Counted from the first letter of the stretch, positions 13,175 through 24,951 are shown. The stretch is 64,000 nucleotides of DNA from Tubiluchus corallicola (GCA_030141605.1 JAQGDQ010000004.1:1709001-1773000); one strand, 5' to 3'. Notes: generated by a model from the sequence alone, not told the origin. Numbers and translations are program-made.

Positions 13175-13232
<58 letters not shown>
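13175..13232. repeat. (GA)n microsatellite
   Basis: About 29 GA units directly upstream of LDAF1 coding exon 1 on the minus strand, in its 5' UTR intron or promoter side. The overlapping minus-strand ORF (13042-13335) is a translation of this run and is not a gene. Confidence 0.95.
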
Positions 13233-13235
<3 letters not shown>

Positions 13236-15640
13236 GAAAAAGTCTTGGTAACTGGCAGAAATTGAACATGTAAAAATTCATAGATGGATTTGATAAACAA
13301 GGATCAAGAAAGACAAGATTGTGCAAAGGACACACGATGATGATTTATGACAGCCCAGTTAATTTAATTTAACTTGCCGAAATGTGCAAATACATTGAAA
13401 GAAGTCGTCAAAAGACAAACAAATAACTGCTAACTATTTATTTTATCTGACTGGATTTTGCCAGCCTGAAAAACAGATTTTGGATCATGTGTGTGTAGTC
13501 TGGTGATTACATAATAGTTAATTACACCTGTTCTCTCAACAGGCAGACTCTGGGAGAATAGGCTAGGTAGCCAAAAGAATTAGCAACACCGTATTTTTCG
13601 CCGCCAAAATATATCTATGATCTAAATTTTTAAGCTGATGTACTTGAATATTACAGGAAAAATTTAGACAATTTGAAATACATATAATTCACGCCAATCG
13701 TCGTTGTATAAAACTGACAAAATTTATTAAAACAAAAAACTTTAAAATTATAATATTTCACTTTTATCAGTCTTTTCAGTAACAAGCAAGATGATAATTA
13801 GAGGACGAAAAAAGTTAAAGGAAAAAACAAACGACAACAAGATCACGAATGGGAGTAATTAGAAAAACTTGAGAGACTACAGAAAATAAAAACAATAACG
13901 AAGGGACCAGCAAAAAGAGAAAAACAAATAAGAACAGAAACAGGACACAATTTTTAGCCTAAAGGTAATAAATAGGACTTAGAAGTAGATTTTGCAATCA
14001 AAATGCAGTATTAATTTTATCAATGGAAAATCTTCATATTGTAGAAACATTTCAAAGTTGTTGTATGAGCTGTAAAAAAAGGATTCTGTGGCACTATTTA
14101 CCACTTACCAGCACAATGCCAATATAACCAAGCTATCATAATTTTTGCATTAATTGCATAACGCACATTAACAGTTTTTGCCTTTTAGATTAATTATTAC
14201 TTGGTGCATTTTATCTATCTCAAAGCCACACTGACACTAAGGGTTTACAAAGACTAGTAAACCTACATCGTCAATAAGCCTTCAGATTATGAAAATTATA
14301 TTTCCATATAATAATTATAATAATCTAATTTCAATATTTCTTTTGATAACCCTCTCTGGGTGGTCAGTGTCGTGTGATTACTGGATATAAATATTTACAG
14401 AAATCAAGTATTTACTTGTTGGGATAATAACAATAATTGCACGATGAATAAAATAAATGTATATGGTCTTGGCTTATTGATAACAAGCTCCAAACAACCC
14501 TTTTATCACAGCTTTCCTAATGTTATGATAGATATCCGATGTGTGTGTTGTATTTAGAAAGTTATTAACAGCTATTATCAATATGTCAAAACTGTGCTAA
14601 GCTAATAATAGTTACCAGACCAGACATGTAAACATTGACTTCAGCATCAAAGTACAAGACTTTGACACAGTTTTAAGTTTTATTTTGTATCTAGCTTTTG
14701 CTTGTCAAACAAATTGCAATGTTTGTCTGGAGTAAAGGTTTATTATACAAGGTCTTACTAACCCTGACAGGAACGATTTACCATTTTGTAATGATAAAAA
14801 GTTGTACGTGGCAACAAGCATGTTACATTTCATCGTCGAACGAAGAAACATCAGTTATTAACAGTGAAAACCCCTGGGCTCACGGTCTGCTCACCATATG
14901 CAAATTAATTCATGCTAATAAAAAATTTAGCAATAATGGATTAGTTCGTCAAGCAGGCGATGAAAAATTAAATAATGAAATTTAATTAATCTTGGAATAC
15001 TGCGACTACCATTTGAAAAGCTAAAGAATGTGAAGCAGTGAAATTGTCCTTTAAGACTAGCGTTTACGCGGGTAGCAAAAATCAGCTCGGGTAATAAGGA
15101 ATCAGCTTTTCCTTATACAGGTCGGGTAACCGAGTACCCAATTGTTAATAATCTACTGCAGTAGAAAAATTGAATTCCTTTATATTCACAAATAAAAATA
15201 GAACTACTGATGATTTTCAACTGCAACTGACATTAACAACCAGCATTCAGTTGCTACACGCTGAGGGCCTGAACACGAGCTACGAGAGTCGCGAAAGTTA
15301 CTGTTTTCCCACACAAGGCATTTGACAGCGTTTTTATCTGCCTGTGAGACTTCTTGATTACTGTATTGCACACTGCATCAGTCAGCTTGTACCGCCAATG
15401 GTACCGCGTTGAGCACTATTAATGCACCTCATGGATAGGGAATAAAATAACCTACATGTATATTAACCTTATTTTATGTAGTGTTAAAATTAGCAGTTCG
15501 TTTATTCGTATCTTAGTTAATGGCCTGAAATAGGTTTTTAAAGGCTAATAAACAATTTCATTTGGATAATTAACCGCCTGGTAAAGAAATCATAGTTTGT
15601 TTTTTGTAAACCACCCCTACGGCAAAAGTAGTTTGAGCTG
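13233..15640. other. AT-rich DNA upstream of LDAF1, no supported gene
   Basis: Probably 5' UTR intron or promoter region of LDAF1 on the minus strand. One strong minus-strand donor context (GCTG/GTAAGT near 14108) could end a non-coding first exon, but no matching exon body is evident. Nothing else is supported. Confidence 0.35.
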
Positions 15641-15683
15641 CCATCTCCCTGCTGGCTGTTGACAGGGTGGGCTGCTGCGCGGT

Positions 15684-16628
15684 AAAAATGGCACAGGAAA
15701 AATGGCACAAGAAAAAATGGGACAAATGGAAAAGTAGGTAAAAATGGCACAAAAGAAAAAGTAGGAAAAATGGCACATATGTTATTTTGACGCAGTTAAT
15801 TTTTATAATGAACATAGAATGCACTTAGTAGGAACCGGGTCTCTACCAAAGCAAATAATCCTAAAATTATTCGCCTGATTCTTTTGATTAAAAAAACGTA
15901 AAACAAAGATAAACAAACAAACACGCAAAAACGTACCTGTATTGGTATTATATAGACTAGCATAAGACTCACAAAATATTTTGAACATTAAATAGAATTA
16001 TAATCAATAATTTACAAATATTCCACATAGTATTTATTTACTTTTCTTTAACTATTAATTTTGGCATGGTAATAGGCTGATATATACGTATTTACATACT
16101 AAGTCAGGTTATAAGGCTATGCATAAAAGCAAAGGTTATAGATAGTGTGATACACAGTTTCCAAGCGAGAATTTCTCAAAATGGAAACTGGAACTAACTC
16201 GTATTTGTTTGTCGTGCTGGAGATAATACAAAGGAAGTACGAAACACTCCATCTGAGACTTCCACAAAGTGTTTCACGAATGTTTTTTGTTAATGGTGTT
16301 CAGTCAAATTTTGCGAAAAAAGAACTGGTGAATGCCCACTTGGCACCCTACACCTGCCTTCTCCAAACATTTCGTGGAAATCTGTTAGGTAGTTTTTCTG
16401 TAATAGGCTTACTGCCATAACAACCAACCCAACAAACAAACTAGTAAACTGTGTTGAAGCATAACTTGCTTGGTTGAGGTGAAAATACTAAAATAGTTAT
16501 CCCCGCAGTAAAACCCCAACCTTAAACTAATATTTTACTAAATGTGCCATTTCTGCCATTGTTTCCTGTGCCAGTTTTACTTATGTCATTTTTTCCTGTA
16601 CCGTTTTTGCCTGTGTCATTTTACTTGC
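15684..16628. mobile_element. Non-autonomous DNA element with iterated GGCACA inverted ends
   Basis: The left cluster (15684-15776) has about five degenerate copies of AAAAATGGCACA. The right cluster (16541-16628) has the reverse complement several times (TGTGCCATTT, CCTGTGCCAGTTTT, CCTGTACCGTTTT, CCTGTGTCATTTT). The roughly 760 bp between them has no transposase-like frame. Iterated subterminal motifs in inverted orientation are typical of non-autonomous cut-and-paste elements. The exact ends and target duplication are not clear. Confidence 0.6.
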
Positions 16629-17024
16629 ACTCCAACACAGCAGTTCAAAGTATGCTAGTAGGTACCTACTGTAAAGAGCACTTCAGAAGGTGGCATTTAA
16701 ATTTTAAACTCTGTAACAATAATTATCCTATTAAACATATTGTTTGCATTTTCATTGTTTGAACTGGGTAGATATATAAGGCTCTGGTTATAAACAATAC
16801 AGCTAATTACTGGGTTACCCGATTGTAACACTATTTTAAGAGGGTGTCTATAATTTGTAAAACTAACAATAAGACACCTGGCTAAGACTCTGCAGTCTAT
16901 ATTAAACTTTAGAGAAGAGTAATATTAAATTTTTAAATTCTGTGTCAGAAAATGCTTCTGATGGATTTTTTCCATGAACCTTAAATTTTAATTTTTTTCA
17001 CTTGTCTTGTTTTTTATGGTGACT

Positions 17025-17167
17025 GGTAATAAAGTCATAGGAAAAAAGTCATTGAAAGAACTCATAATTTTGACTAGGAAAAAAGTCACAATTAATTTTG
17101 GCTAGGGTGAGGGTTATTTTTTTTCCAGTGACGTTCTTTCTTGTGACTTTTCTGTGACTCTTTTACC
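17025..17167. mobile_element. 143-bp inverted-repeat MITE
   Basis: The left end starts GGTAATAAAGTCATAGGAAA. The right end, reverse complemented, starts GGTAAAAGAGTCACAGAAAA. The arms match imperfectly for about 40 bp, including AGAAAGAAC-like words. The iterated (AAA)GTCA words resemble the GGTAAAAATGGCACAGG words of the element at 15684-16628, which suggests related families. No clear target duplication was found. Confidence 0.7.
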
Positions 17168-17277
17168 TGGATTTGTTTTCACAAATATGTATTTACTTGT
17201 TGTAAATAACATTGATCAGCTTGCTTGTGTCATTGTATAAAAATACAACAGTGTTTTTTTTTGTTTTTTTTTACATA

Positions 17278-17283
17278 TTTATT
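17278..17283 (-). terminator. Candidate poly(A) signal of the Gly-rich secreted protein gene
   Basis: Minus-strand AATAAA about 220 nt after the stop codon at 17504, followed within some 10 nt by an A-rich genomic tract. Confidence 0.55.
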
Positions 17284-17503
17284 GCATTGTTAGTTACAAA
17301 AAAGATAAAGAAATGGCCTTGTGAATGACACAATTGCTTAACACGTGTAGGTCAATGCTTGAAGAATCTCATCAGAATTACTGATAATTTAAAAGCTTTC
17401 ATGATGCTATTAATACAAATATTGTAAAAGTTTAGGAATTGATCATTATGGGTACAGCAACTTGCAATTAGAAAATATTTAAAATTCTTGAATCACCACG
17501 GAT

Positions 17504-18214
17504 TTAATAAACTTTCCTTTGAGCTGTTACAGGGACAGCACTTCTAGGTCCACTGTGCAGAGATGGGGCCTCAATCTTCACAGTCTGGAAATTGAAACGT
17601 GGCTGCCTCTCGAAAGCATAAGCAGCACCTTGTCGGCTGCTACCTTCTCCACTAGCTGTCTGTGTATATTGCTGAGTAGCATCCTGACTTGCTGTGCGGG
17701 AAGCAGACAATTCAATTCCAGCTTCTCCGCTTCCGGATCCGGTTCTCTCGGCAGAGCTGGATTCTGTTTGGCTAGCTGTCCCAGATCTGTACCGTTGACC
17801 AACAACAACTTGTTCTTGCTGAACATTGTTGCGAGCCTGTTGTGGAGCCAAGTTGAAGGCAGCTTGGCGAGCTGCATTGAAGTCAAAAGCATCAATGGCG
17901 ACATATGTTCTTCCAAAATCATCTATGCCGAAATCATCAAATCCAAATTGAGCTGCGAAGTTTTCAACAGTGATTGGTCCTCCTCCAATGCTTCCACTGC
18001 TGGCAGCACCTCCTCTGAAGCCTCCACCAGTAAGGATAGCACCACCTCCAAAGCTGCCACCAGTGCGAATAGCACCACCTCCAGCGATTGTACGACCACC
18101 ACCCTGAACAATGCCAAAAGGACCTCCTCCTCTCAACAAATTGATTCCTTGAGTGCGGTAGTCACCCAGAACTCCAGTCAGACAAGCCAGAAATACTACT
18201 GCCAAGGTATTCAT
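17504..18214 (-). CDS. Secreted Gly-rich, cysteine-free protein (unrecognised)
   Basis: Encodes 236 aa. Residues 1-17 (MNTLAVVFLACLTGVLG) are a typical signal peptide, probably cleaved before DYRTQ. Residues of about 29-83 are Gly-rich with an irregular GGGAIxTGGxF-type repeat. Residues of about 84-145 contain FGFDDFGIDDFGR and an Ala/Gln/Asn-rich part. The rest is Ser/Thr/Gln/Gly-rich and ends in a basic tail. The mature chain has no cysteine and no membrane segment, so an extracellular structural or matrix role is a reasonable inference, but I recognise no family. The ATG is supported by the signal peptide and by an acceptor (CTACCTTTTCAG) six bases upstream, so a 5' UTR exon lies to the right. 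The coding region is one exon. The antisense strand is also open but is a compositional shadow. Confidence 0.75.
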   Translation of the reverse strand: MNTLAVVFLACLTGVLGDYRTQGINLLRGGGPFGIVQGGGRTIAGGGAIRTGGSFGGGAILTGGGFRGGAASSGSIGGGPITVENFAAQFGFDDFGIDDFGRTYVAIDAFDFNAARQAAFNLAPQQARNNVQQEQVVVGQRYRSGTASQTESSSAERTGSGSGEAGIELSASRTASQDATQQYTQTASGEGSSRQGAAYAFERQPRFNFQTVKIEAPSLHSGPRSAVPVTAQRKVY

Positions 18215-18232
18215 GATGAACTGAAAAGGTAG

Positions 18233-19202
18233 AAAAAAAGCTCAATGATACCAATATTTTATGAGATCATTATATAGTAATATGTAACCACCTTTTGTAA
18301 ACATAGTAGGCTCAACAACACTAGCAGTGTATGTAGCCTAAATATCTATTAGCCAGCCTAGACTATGGCAGAATTCCCACAGTTTAGAATAGAATGTTAC
18401 TCGAAAAAACCAAATAGCAACATCAAGTGAGTATCTTGCAACTATTAATGCATTTAATTCGTTTTTAAATTTAAAAATCCAGAAATTCTGTCATTTCAAT
18501 TATGATTTTGGTATTTAACATTAAAAATTTAATCCAAATTGACAGATTCAATTTACAAAGAGTACATTAGATTTAAACCATATCGTAAACACAATGTATT
18601 TAGAAAATGATACTAGAAAAAAAACTTCTACAAAGTGAATAAACCACCTCAACGTCAATAATATTTAAAGCAAAAAGTAACTGGAGGAAAATTTATCTGA
18701 ATACAGAGTATTTAGTACCAAAAAATTAAGAAAAATAAATAAATTAAAGCCTTATAAATGGACAATATCATTTACTACATAATTAGGTGTGCATTAATGG
18801 TATTCCGTAACTATATACCAAACATCTAAATATGTATTGAGCAGTCGAAGAAACAATTATTCAAAACATGACTTTCTTATTCAATTAATATAGTAATATG
18901 ACAGCAAAAATGTAACAAAAAAAATAAGTTTTTCACACTTTTGTGGCAAACATGTATCACTTTAATCAAAATATTTTCCTTAACAACAGAAAAATATAAG
19001 TAAATGGTGAAAATTACATTTTCAGGTGCATATCAATGAAAAAAAATAGATATTAATTACAAAGTGAGCATCATATTTCATGATCCCTACTTATATTATG
19101 TATTCATGTATTTTCCTTCTGAAAGCGATTATTTTACAAAGTAGCACGACACAGAAAAAGCAGTTTTACAAAACACAGTAAATAAAATAAGACAAAACTT
19201 AC
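18233..19202. other. Probable 5' UTR intron of the secreted protein gene
   Basis: AT-rich sequence between the acceptor at 18220 and the strong minus-strand donor at 19202. No coding exon is supported inside it. Whether that donor belongs to the same gene is uncertain. Confidence 0.4.
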
Positions 19203-19334
19203 CAAGAGGTGGAAAGTCTGCAAACAGCTTCTGTCCTACACGGTTAAGCAACTGGTAACGAGCTAGCTGACCATTGTCCATTTTATAGGAAATCTGTGCT
19301 GCTTGACCGTGCCAAGGACACTCTAGTCCATTGT
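19203..19334 (-). CDS. 132-nt exon of an unassigned minus-strand gene
   Basis: On the minus strand this block is bounded by an acceptor (TGTCATTTTAAG) and a strong donor (CTTG/GTAAGTTTTG). One frame is open throughout and is phase 1 at both ends. It reads 43 codons, including LECPWHGQAAQISYK followed by MDNGQLARYQLLNRVGQKLF and ADFPPL. I do not recognise the protein; CPWHG resembles part of a Rieske motif but the surrounding spacing does not fit. Joined to the next acceptor (18220) the frame meets a stop after about 19 codons, so in that transcript it could only be 5' leader with an overlapping upstream ORF. It may instead be an internal exon of another gene, or coding from the internal ATG. 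GC content is higher than in the flanks. Confidence 0.4.
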
Positions 19335-21239
19335 CTTAAAATGACAAAAGCAAGTAGCACACCAGTGATTTGCATATAACCTCCGGACTAATCCGGACAA
19401 TGTTAATTTAATCTGCAGTGAGAATGTTAGGATCTCTGTGAAAATTTGCTAGAATAAAATTTATTGCTGCACATGTGCTTTGTTTTCTTTATAAAGCAAG
19501 CTCTTTTTTATTCTACACATTAACCTTCGCTTTTGCTACCGTGTACAGAGCATTTACATAAACTACAGTAGTGATTGCTTGGCCAATGTTTGAGCGATCA
19601 AAACTTGTATTATGGTATTATGGTTTATTTTACTTAACAGCAACACGTGGATTAATTCCACTTAATATCGTTTATTAAACGTACTAAATTTATTTATGTG
19701 CTAAACTCTTTGTAGTACATATAACTCCAGTCGAATACAGTTTTACACTAAACTTAAATCTGCTGTGTTAAAAACCCAATGAATAAAAAACCTCAAAGCT
19801 TGCATTTGATACGCATTGTTCATCCGTGCTGGACACAATTACACTAAATTCAGTGAACGATGTTGACAATAATTATAATCTATGCAAAACTCACAATTAA
19901 TTAATAATAAAGCCATGTGTACGTACATCATAGAAATGAAGACGTCGACAAGTTAACAACATCACAGCATCCAGGCGCATCACCCCAAATGGCAAAATTT
20001 TATGAGCTAGTTCAAGTTGTCAGCCTGCCACGTACAAACAGTTTTGTTGAAAAATTGTCGGTTGGTTTTGGTCAACAATTAGCTCTTGGAAATTAATTAA
20101 TTAACCGCCTTGCAGTAATATGGTTAATGCATTGGGACAGCATTAAGCAGGATGGGGAAGAGAACTCGGGACATTACAGTAACGACATTTCACTGCACGT
20201 ATTGAGAAACTACTATAATGTCTTTGTCCGTTTATTCATGTACGTAATAGTTTAGTTGTAACGCTGATTTTCCTTATACTGTAACTTATAATATAACATA
20301 ATATAATATATCACAAGTATGTAATCCATTCAATGACTAAACATTTACTCAAATTACACTATTGCTAAACAGCATATTTATTTCAAATCTCTCAACGCAA
20401 AATTGCAAAATACTCGTGCGATGTTCATCAGTTATAGGAAGGCACGATTTATTGGTCAATCACTTCATTGGCAGTAGTCACAGATGTGACGCAATAAAAC
20501 AAGGATTTTAAATACAAGACAATGCACACCTGCAAATGACCCAACATCATCGATATCGAAATCTGTGGGTAACTATCACATAACTCTTGAAGCTACGCTG
20601 TACTTGCATTATAAATTCATAATTCAAAAACGAGCGCCGGTTTTCATTAGATATTCTATGTTAATTAAGAAACTTCGGAAGTTTTGCAGATCAAGCGTCA
20701 GCCAATAACAGTGAGCAACTAGGCAAAAGTCTACAAGGGGCACTCTGTCTTAATTAATGTAAAACGTTTAAAATCTTAGTAAATCTAAGTTAGCCTATGA
20801 GAAGTATTCACCTGCCTCACAGAAATGTGAACTATGTTGTTTAGGTAATTTATAAATTTGAGTGAAACTACAATGTACAATAGCTACACTCCCATGCAAA
20901 AACGCAAATTTCGTTGTAACCTTGACACTAAACGGTGCAATTTAATATTAATTTCTTCAAGTCCTTCATCTTACCCACTTCAAGGTAACTAACTAGTGTA
21001 ATTTAGTTAGTGTTCAGATGACTTCTCAATCTAATCGCAAACCCAGTAACCATTAAACAGTGATTTAAGTGGCTCAAACAAAAATTATGTTTCAACTAAT
21101 AAAGACAAATCAATGTAAAATGCTACTGATATCATCAGTGATACGTATCAACGTATGTTTATACAAATTCATTGAAAGAAAGTACTTAAGAAACTGACTG
21201 ATTAGGCTAGTAAAGATAGTTCCTAGTAGAGGGGACGTA
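19335..21239. other. AT-rich DNA, no supported gene
   Basis: No recognisable coding exon. A slightly more GC-rich patch around 19900-20050 with several CpGs could be a promoter for a minus-strand transcript to its left, but this is speculative. Confidence 0.35.
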
Positions 21240-21274
21240 GAACAAATTGCAATAGAATTTTTCTCTTCAGATTC

Positions 21275-22795
21275 TGTTAGAATGTGGTCTCAAGTACCCT
21301 AAACAAAAAATCAGCCAAAATCGTCTCTGGTACTTTTGAGATATGCACGTAAATCCAAGATTGGCACCTGATGGAGTCAAAAATCAGTTAGATCTCCTAA
21401 ACCATCGAGCCAAGATAAAAAATAAGTATTACTGATCTAAAGGAAACTGCACCCGAGGACTGTAAAAATGTTGTCGTTTTTTTATCCGCTATGTCATCGT
21501 GATGTCATACTACTATTATGAGGTAGTTAAGAGTATCACTGTTTCAATGTTGTTAAAAATGGGTCAGTGGAATTCCTTTTTCATTATCAGTACTTGCAAT
21601 ACCATTCAAAAATATTTAAAAAGTGTTTTAGCATGTCATTAGTATCCATTTACGTCATTTCCTTGGCATCTAGATGGTGTCTATTGGTGTCAAAAGTTGA
21701 ATGTTTCTCCTAAACAACGATCCTAGTAGAAAATTATGTGTTAACAGATGATAGGAAAATGCACTATATAAATCCAAAAATGTTGTAATTTTTCAGTTAC
21801 GACACCACAACGCCATTGTCAGGTCATTTAAGGCATCACTCTTCTTACTTTACATTAATTTTGAATCTCACCCGTTAGGTGGCTGTACTAACCTGCCCAT
21901 GGAAGGATTCTGTTAAAATGTGGTCTCAAGTACCCTAAACAAAAAATTGGCCAAAATCGACTTTGGTACTTTTGAGATATGCACATAAATCCAAGATTGG
22001 CACCTGATGGAGTCAAAAATCAGTTGTTGAGGAGATATATATATCTCCTAAATAATCGAGCCAAGATGAAAAATATGTATTATTGACTGAAAGGAAACTG
22101 CATCCGAGGACTCCAAAAATGTTGTCAGTTTTTATCTGCGACATCATCGTGATGTCACAATAGTATTATGAGGTAGTTAAGAACATCACTGCTTCAATCT
22201 TGTTGAAAATGGGTCTGCCATAGCGAGGTTCGTCATTTTGGCAGTATGTTACATCGATGTCAACTGTTTCACCCAAGTGAGAGGTGGGGGTGAAACTGGG
22301 GGAGGGGGATGAAACTAGTTGATTGGCAGAGGGCAGAAATCAGCAGAAAAGACTGCCACTTAAGAGGCAAGCATTCAAATGTAAAATAAGAAGCAGTGCT
22401 GCCCAAAACGACCTGACAATGGTGTTGTGATGTCATAAATGAAATTGGACAACATTTTTGGATTTATGTGGTGCATTTTCTTATCAGTTGTTAACACAAA
22501 ATTTTCTACTACTAGGATTGATTGTTTAGTCAAAGCAATCGACTTCTGACACCCATAGGCACCATCTAGATGCCAAGGAGATGATGTAAGTGGGCACTAA
22601 TGACATGCTAGCACAAAAAGGAATTCCCATTTTCAACAACATTGAAGCATTGATGTTCTTAACTTCCTCATAATAGTATTGTGATGTTCCAATGATGTCG
22701 TAGATGAAAAATGACAACATTTTTGGTGTAGTTTCCTATAAGCCAATAATACAAATTTTTCACCTAGGCTCGATGGTTTAGGAGATATAACTGAA
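21275..22795. repeat. Large foldback repeat (A1-B1-A2-loop-B'-A')
   Basis: Unit A (TGGTCTCAAGTACCCTAAAC to about GTTGTTAAAAATGGG) occurs directly at about 21280-21565 and again at 21920-22215. Unit B (about 21635-21880; CCTTGGCATCTAGATGGTG, ATCCAAAAATGTTGTAA) follows the first A. An inverted copy of B then A occupies about 22360-22795. The first A-B and the inverted B'-A' form arms of roughly 400 bp or more with moderate divergence, so a transcript could fold into a long imperfect duplex. The loop contains the second A copy and a G-rich patch. No coding frame spans it. It probably derives from an unclassified transposable element. Confidence 0.8.
22283..22308 (+). other. G-rich tract, possible G-quadruplex
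   Basis: Within 26 bases there are runs of two, five, five and five G separated by short spacers (GGTGGGGGTGAAACT, then GGGGGAGGGGG). It sits in the loop of the foldback repeat in otherwise AT-rich DNA. Confidence 0.5.
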
Positions 22796-24764
22796 CAGAC
22801 AGTTAATAATTGAATGAGTGCATCTCATTTTGTGTAAAAATATTTAAGTGTATAAAAAATGCACTTGGTGTCAATGTAAAAAATATTTAGACAAAGTACT
22901 TAATAAAATACTAGAAGGTTAGTGTGCAATCTATGGGCCTTAATTTGAAAAACACTAGCATTAGAAACTCAGAATTCCATAATCAATTAATTTCTCATGA
23001 AAACACTTCACAAATTTGCAAAACTTGTGTTGCAGAATTGCATAATATTTTGCTAGTATACCACAATATTTCTGGGTGTTACACAAATCTCTGTTAAATT
23101 TATCATTTGCCAAACTGACATAGTCACTGAATAGAGCTTGCTGGTAAAGAAAAACTTGCAGAAAGAACTATATCCTACAGTTTTCAACAAAATTGGGCAA
23201 CCCTAAAGATATATTATCTCATAATAGTTCAAAAATATTGTTAAAAGATGGCAACATCGGTAATATAATCAGTACTAGTAAGAGCACATTATTCATTATG
23301 TGATGACACCTGTTAACAAAAAAGAATAACATATAAGCTCGTGCACCTTTAAACAAAATAACATAAAGCGGCCATATATAGAAAATTTTTGGTTTACTGA
23401 ACTTACTCGACAGTGGATATGCAGTATGTGACAAACAAAAATTCTAGAAAATATTTCAAATGACAAAATTATCAACACTTATGTTAAATAAGGTCCATCA
23501 CGTATTGGATCTTACATCATACTCTTCAGTAATTTAAACAGATGTTATAAGAAGTGTAGAGCTATATTAATTCTAAAAATAGTGGTAAAATGGGCAGTGT
23601 CATGGACATTATATGTTGGAGTTACACAATGCATGCATTATGAAAAAATTGCCATTTGTTGTTATGCACAGTACTTCAGAGTAGTTTTTCTGAAGTAATA
23701 ATTACGAACAAAACAGTAGTTGTATTTTAAACAGCAGTATACAAGCGTACATTTCATTCTTTTAATTTTTCATGACATCTCATGAGTTATAGGAGAACAT
23801 ATCTAAATATTTCCTTTAGTCAGAAAGCCCACTGAACTTGTGAGCTGCCACGACAGGAAAACAACATAATTTTATGTACAGAGTATTGCCACCAGGTGCA
23901 AAATAATGCTACAAACTGATTTCTGCTGTCTCTCACACCTCTGTCTGATGGTATAGGCAAACCTTATTGATGGCCGGCTATTTAACAGGAGTGAGCATCC
24001 TCCGCCAGAAAGGGAATTCGAATCCAAAACGAATTTGAATTCAATTTTAAAGATTTTTTAATACATTTTTAAATCATTAATAAAAAGCAGTTTCACAAAA
24101 TGGATCATGCATATGACTTGGTTTTATTCTTCAGTAAAAACATTAATAATGTGTTTAAAAATTTTGCACAATATAGCAGCTAAATTGTACTGAAAGCATG
24201 TTTCAAATGTTTTAATGATAAGGAATGTATGTAGTTGTAGGTGAATTATTCGAATCTATAATTTTACGTTTAAATGAGCATTCAAATTTGATTCAAGCAT
24301 TCAATGTTCACCCCTACTCTTCTAAACTACTCCTGTAAGTGAAATTCGCAATAACTGTTTACTATAATAACTGCAATAAGGACAGACTGAGTAAGAGGAC
24401 TACAGCCTTCATTTAACTTAAATGACCACTATCTCTAAAGAAATACGTTATTTTAAAATTCATGAGTCAAAGCTCTGTTACCAGTATCCTGTGCTAACCC
24501 CCAACTTGAGTGTCATCTGAGGTTAGCAGTACCACTGTGTACTTATTGCACTCATAATAGTTCCAGGTACTCCGATGAAAATCCCCTGTTTAAGGTCTAC
24601 TTACAAAGCAAAGACGGGAAACCCCAAAGGCCAGCACCATTTGAGATCAGTGGCATCAGAGGCTTTGAGGACGCCGAGCAAGAGTGAACATACCACGTAC
24701 TAACGTAGCGTTTAATTCGGTTTTATCATACAATAAGTAAATTACAAATATTCTGAGCTGAATC
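22796..24764. other. AT-rich DNA, no supported gene
   Basis: Short frames around 23219-23478 have no motif. A block near 24600-24690 is more GC-rich and has a minus-strand GTAAGT context, but no frame there could be tied to a protein. Confidence 0.4.
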
Positions 24765-24951
24765 ATAAATAATCACTCCTCCGTAAAATTTCTAGTAACT
24801 CTATCGGCCTTAAATAATTACATGACTGGTTTAAGGTAAAACTAAAAATTCATAACGTATTCATTCTGATTGTACAGCCTTACCTGACCGTACGTGGGCT
24901 GGATCCAGTCTCCCAACTAGAAGAGACGGTGCCGTGAATGATATCAGGCTG
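24765..24951. repeat. 187-bp direct repeat, copy 1
   Basis: Matches 25298-25484 over 187 bp with about three substitutions. Both copies begin ATAAATAATCACTCCTCC and end ATGATATCAGGCTG. Their outer flanks differ. The pair encloses 346 bp, resembling a terminal-repeat miniature element, although the ends are not the TG...CA of ordinary LTRs. Paired splice-like sites on the minus strand here were judged incidental. Confidence 0.9.

Noticed and set aside
13042-13335. 97-codon minus-strand frame
   Set aside because: Mostly translation of the (GA)n microsatellite as Ser-Leu repeats.
17519-18232. 237-codon open frame antisense to the secreted Gly-rich protein
   Set aside because: It begins at a non-ATG codon and is Ser/Thr-rich because it mirrors Gly/Ala codons. 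The minus strand has the signal peptide, acceptor and poly(A) signal.
24892-24951. 60-nt minus-strand block with acceptor- and donor-like ends
   Set aside because: It lies inside the 187-bp duplicated repeat, and the second copy lacks the donor and acceptor context, so the splice-like sites are probably incidental.
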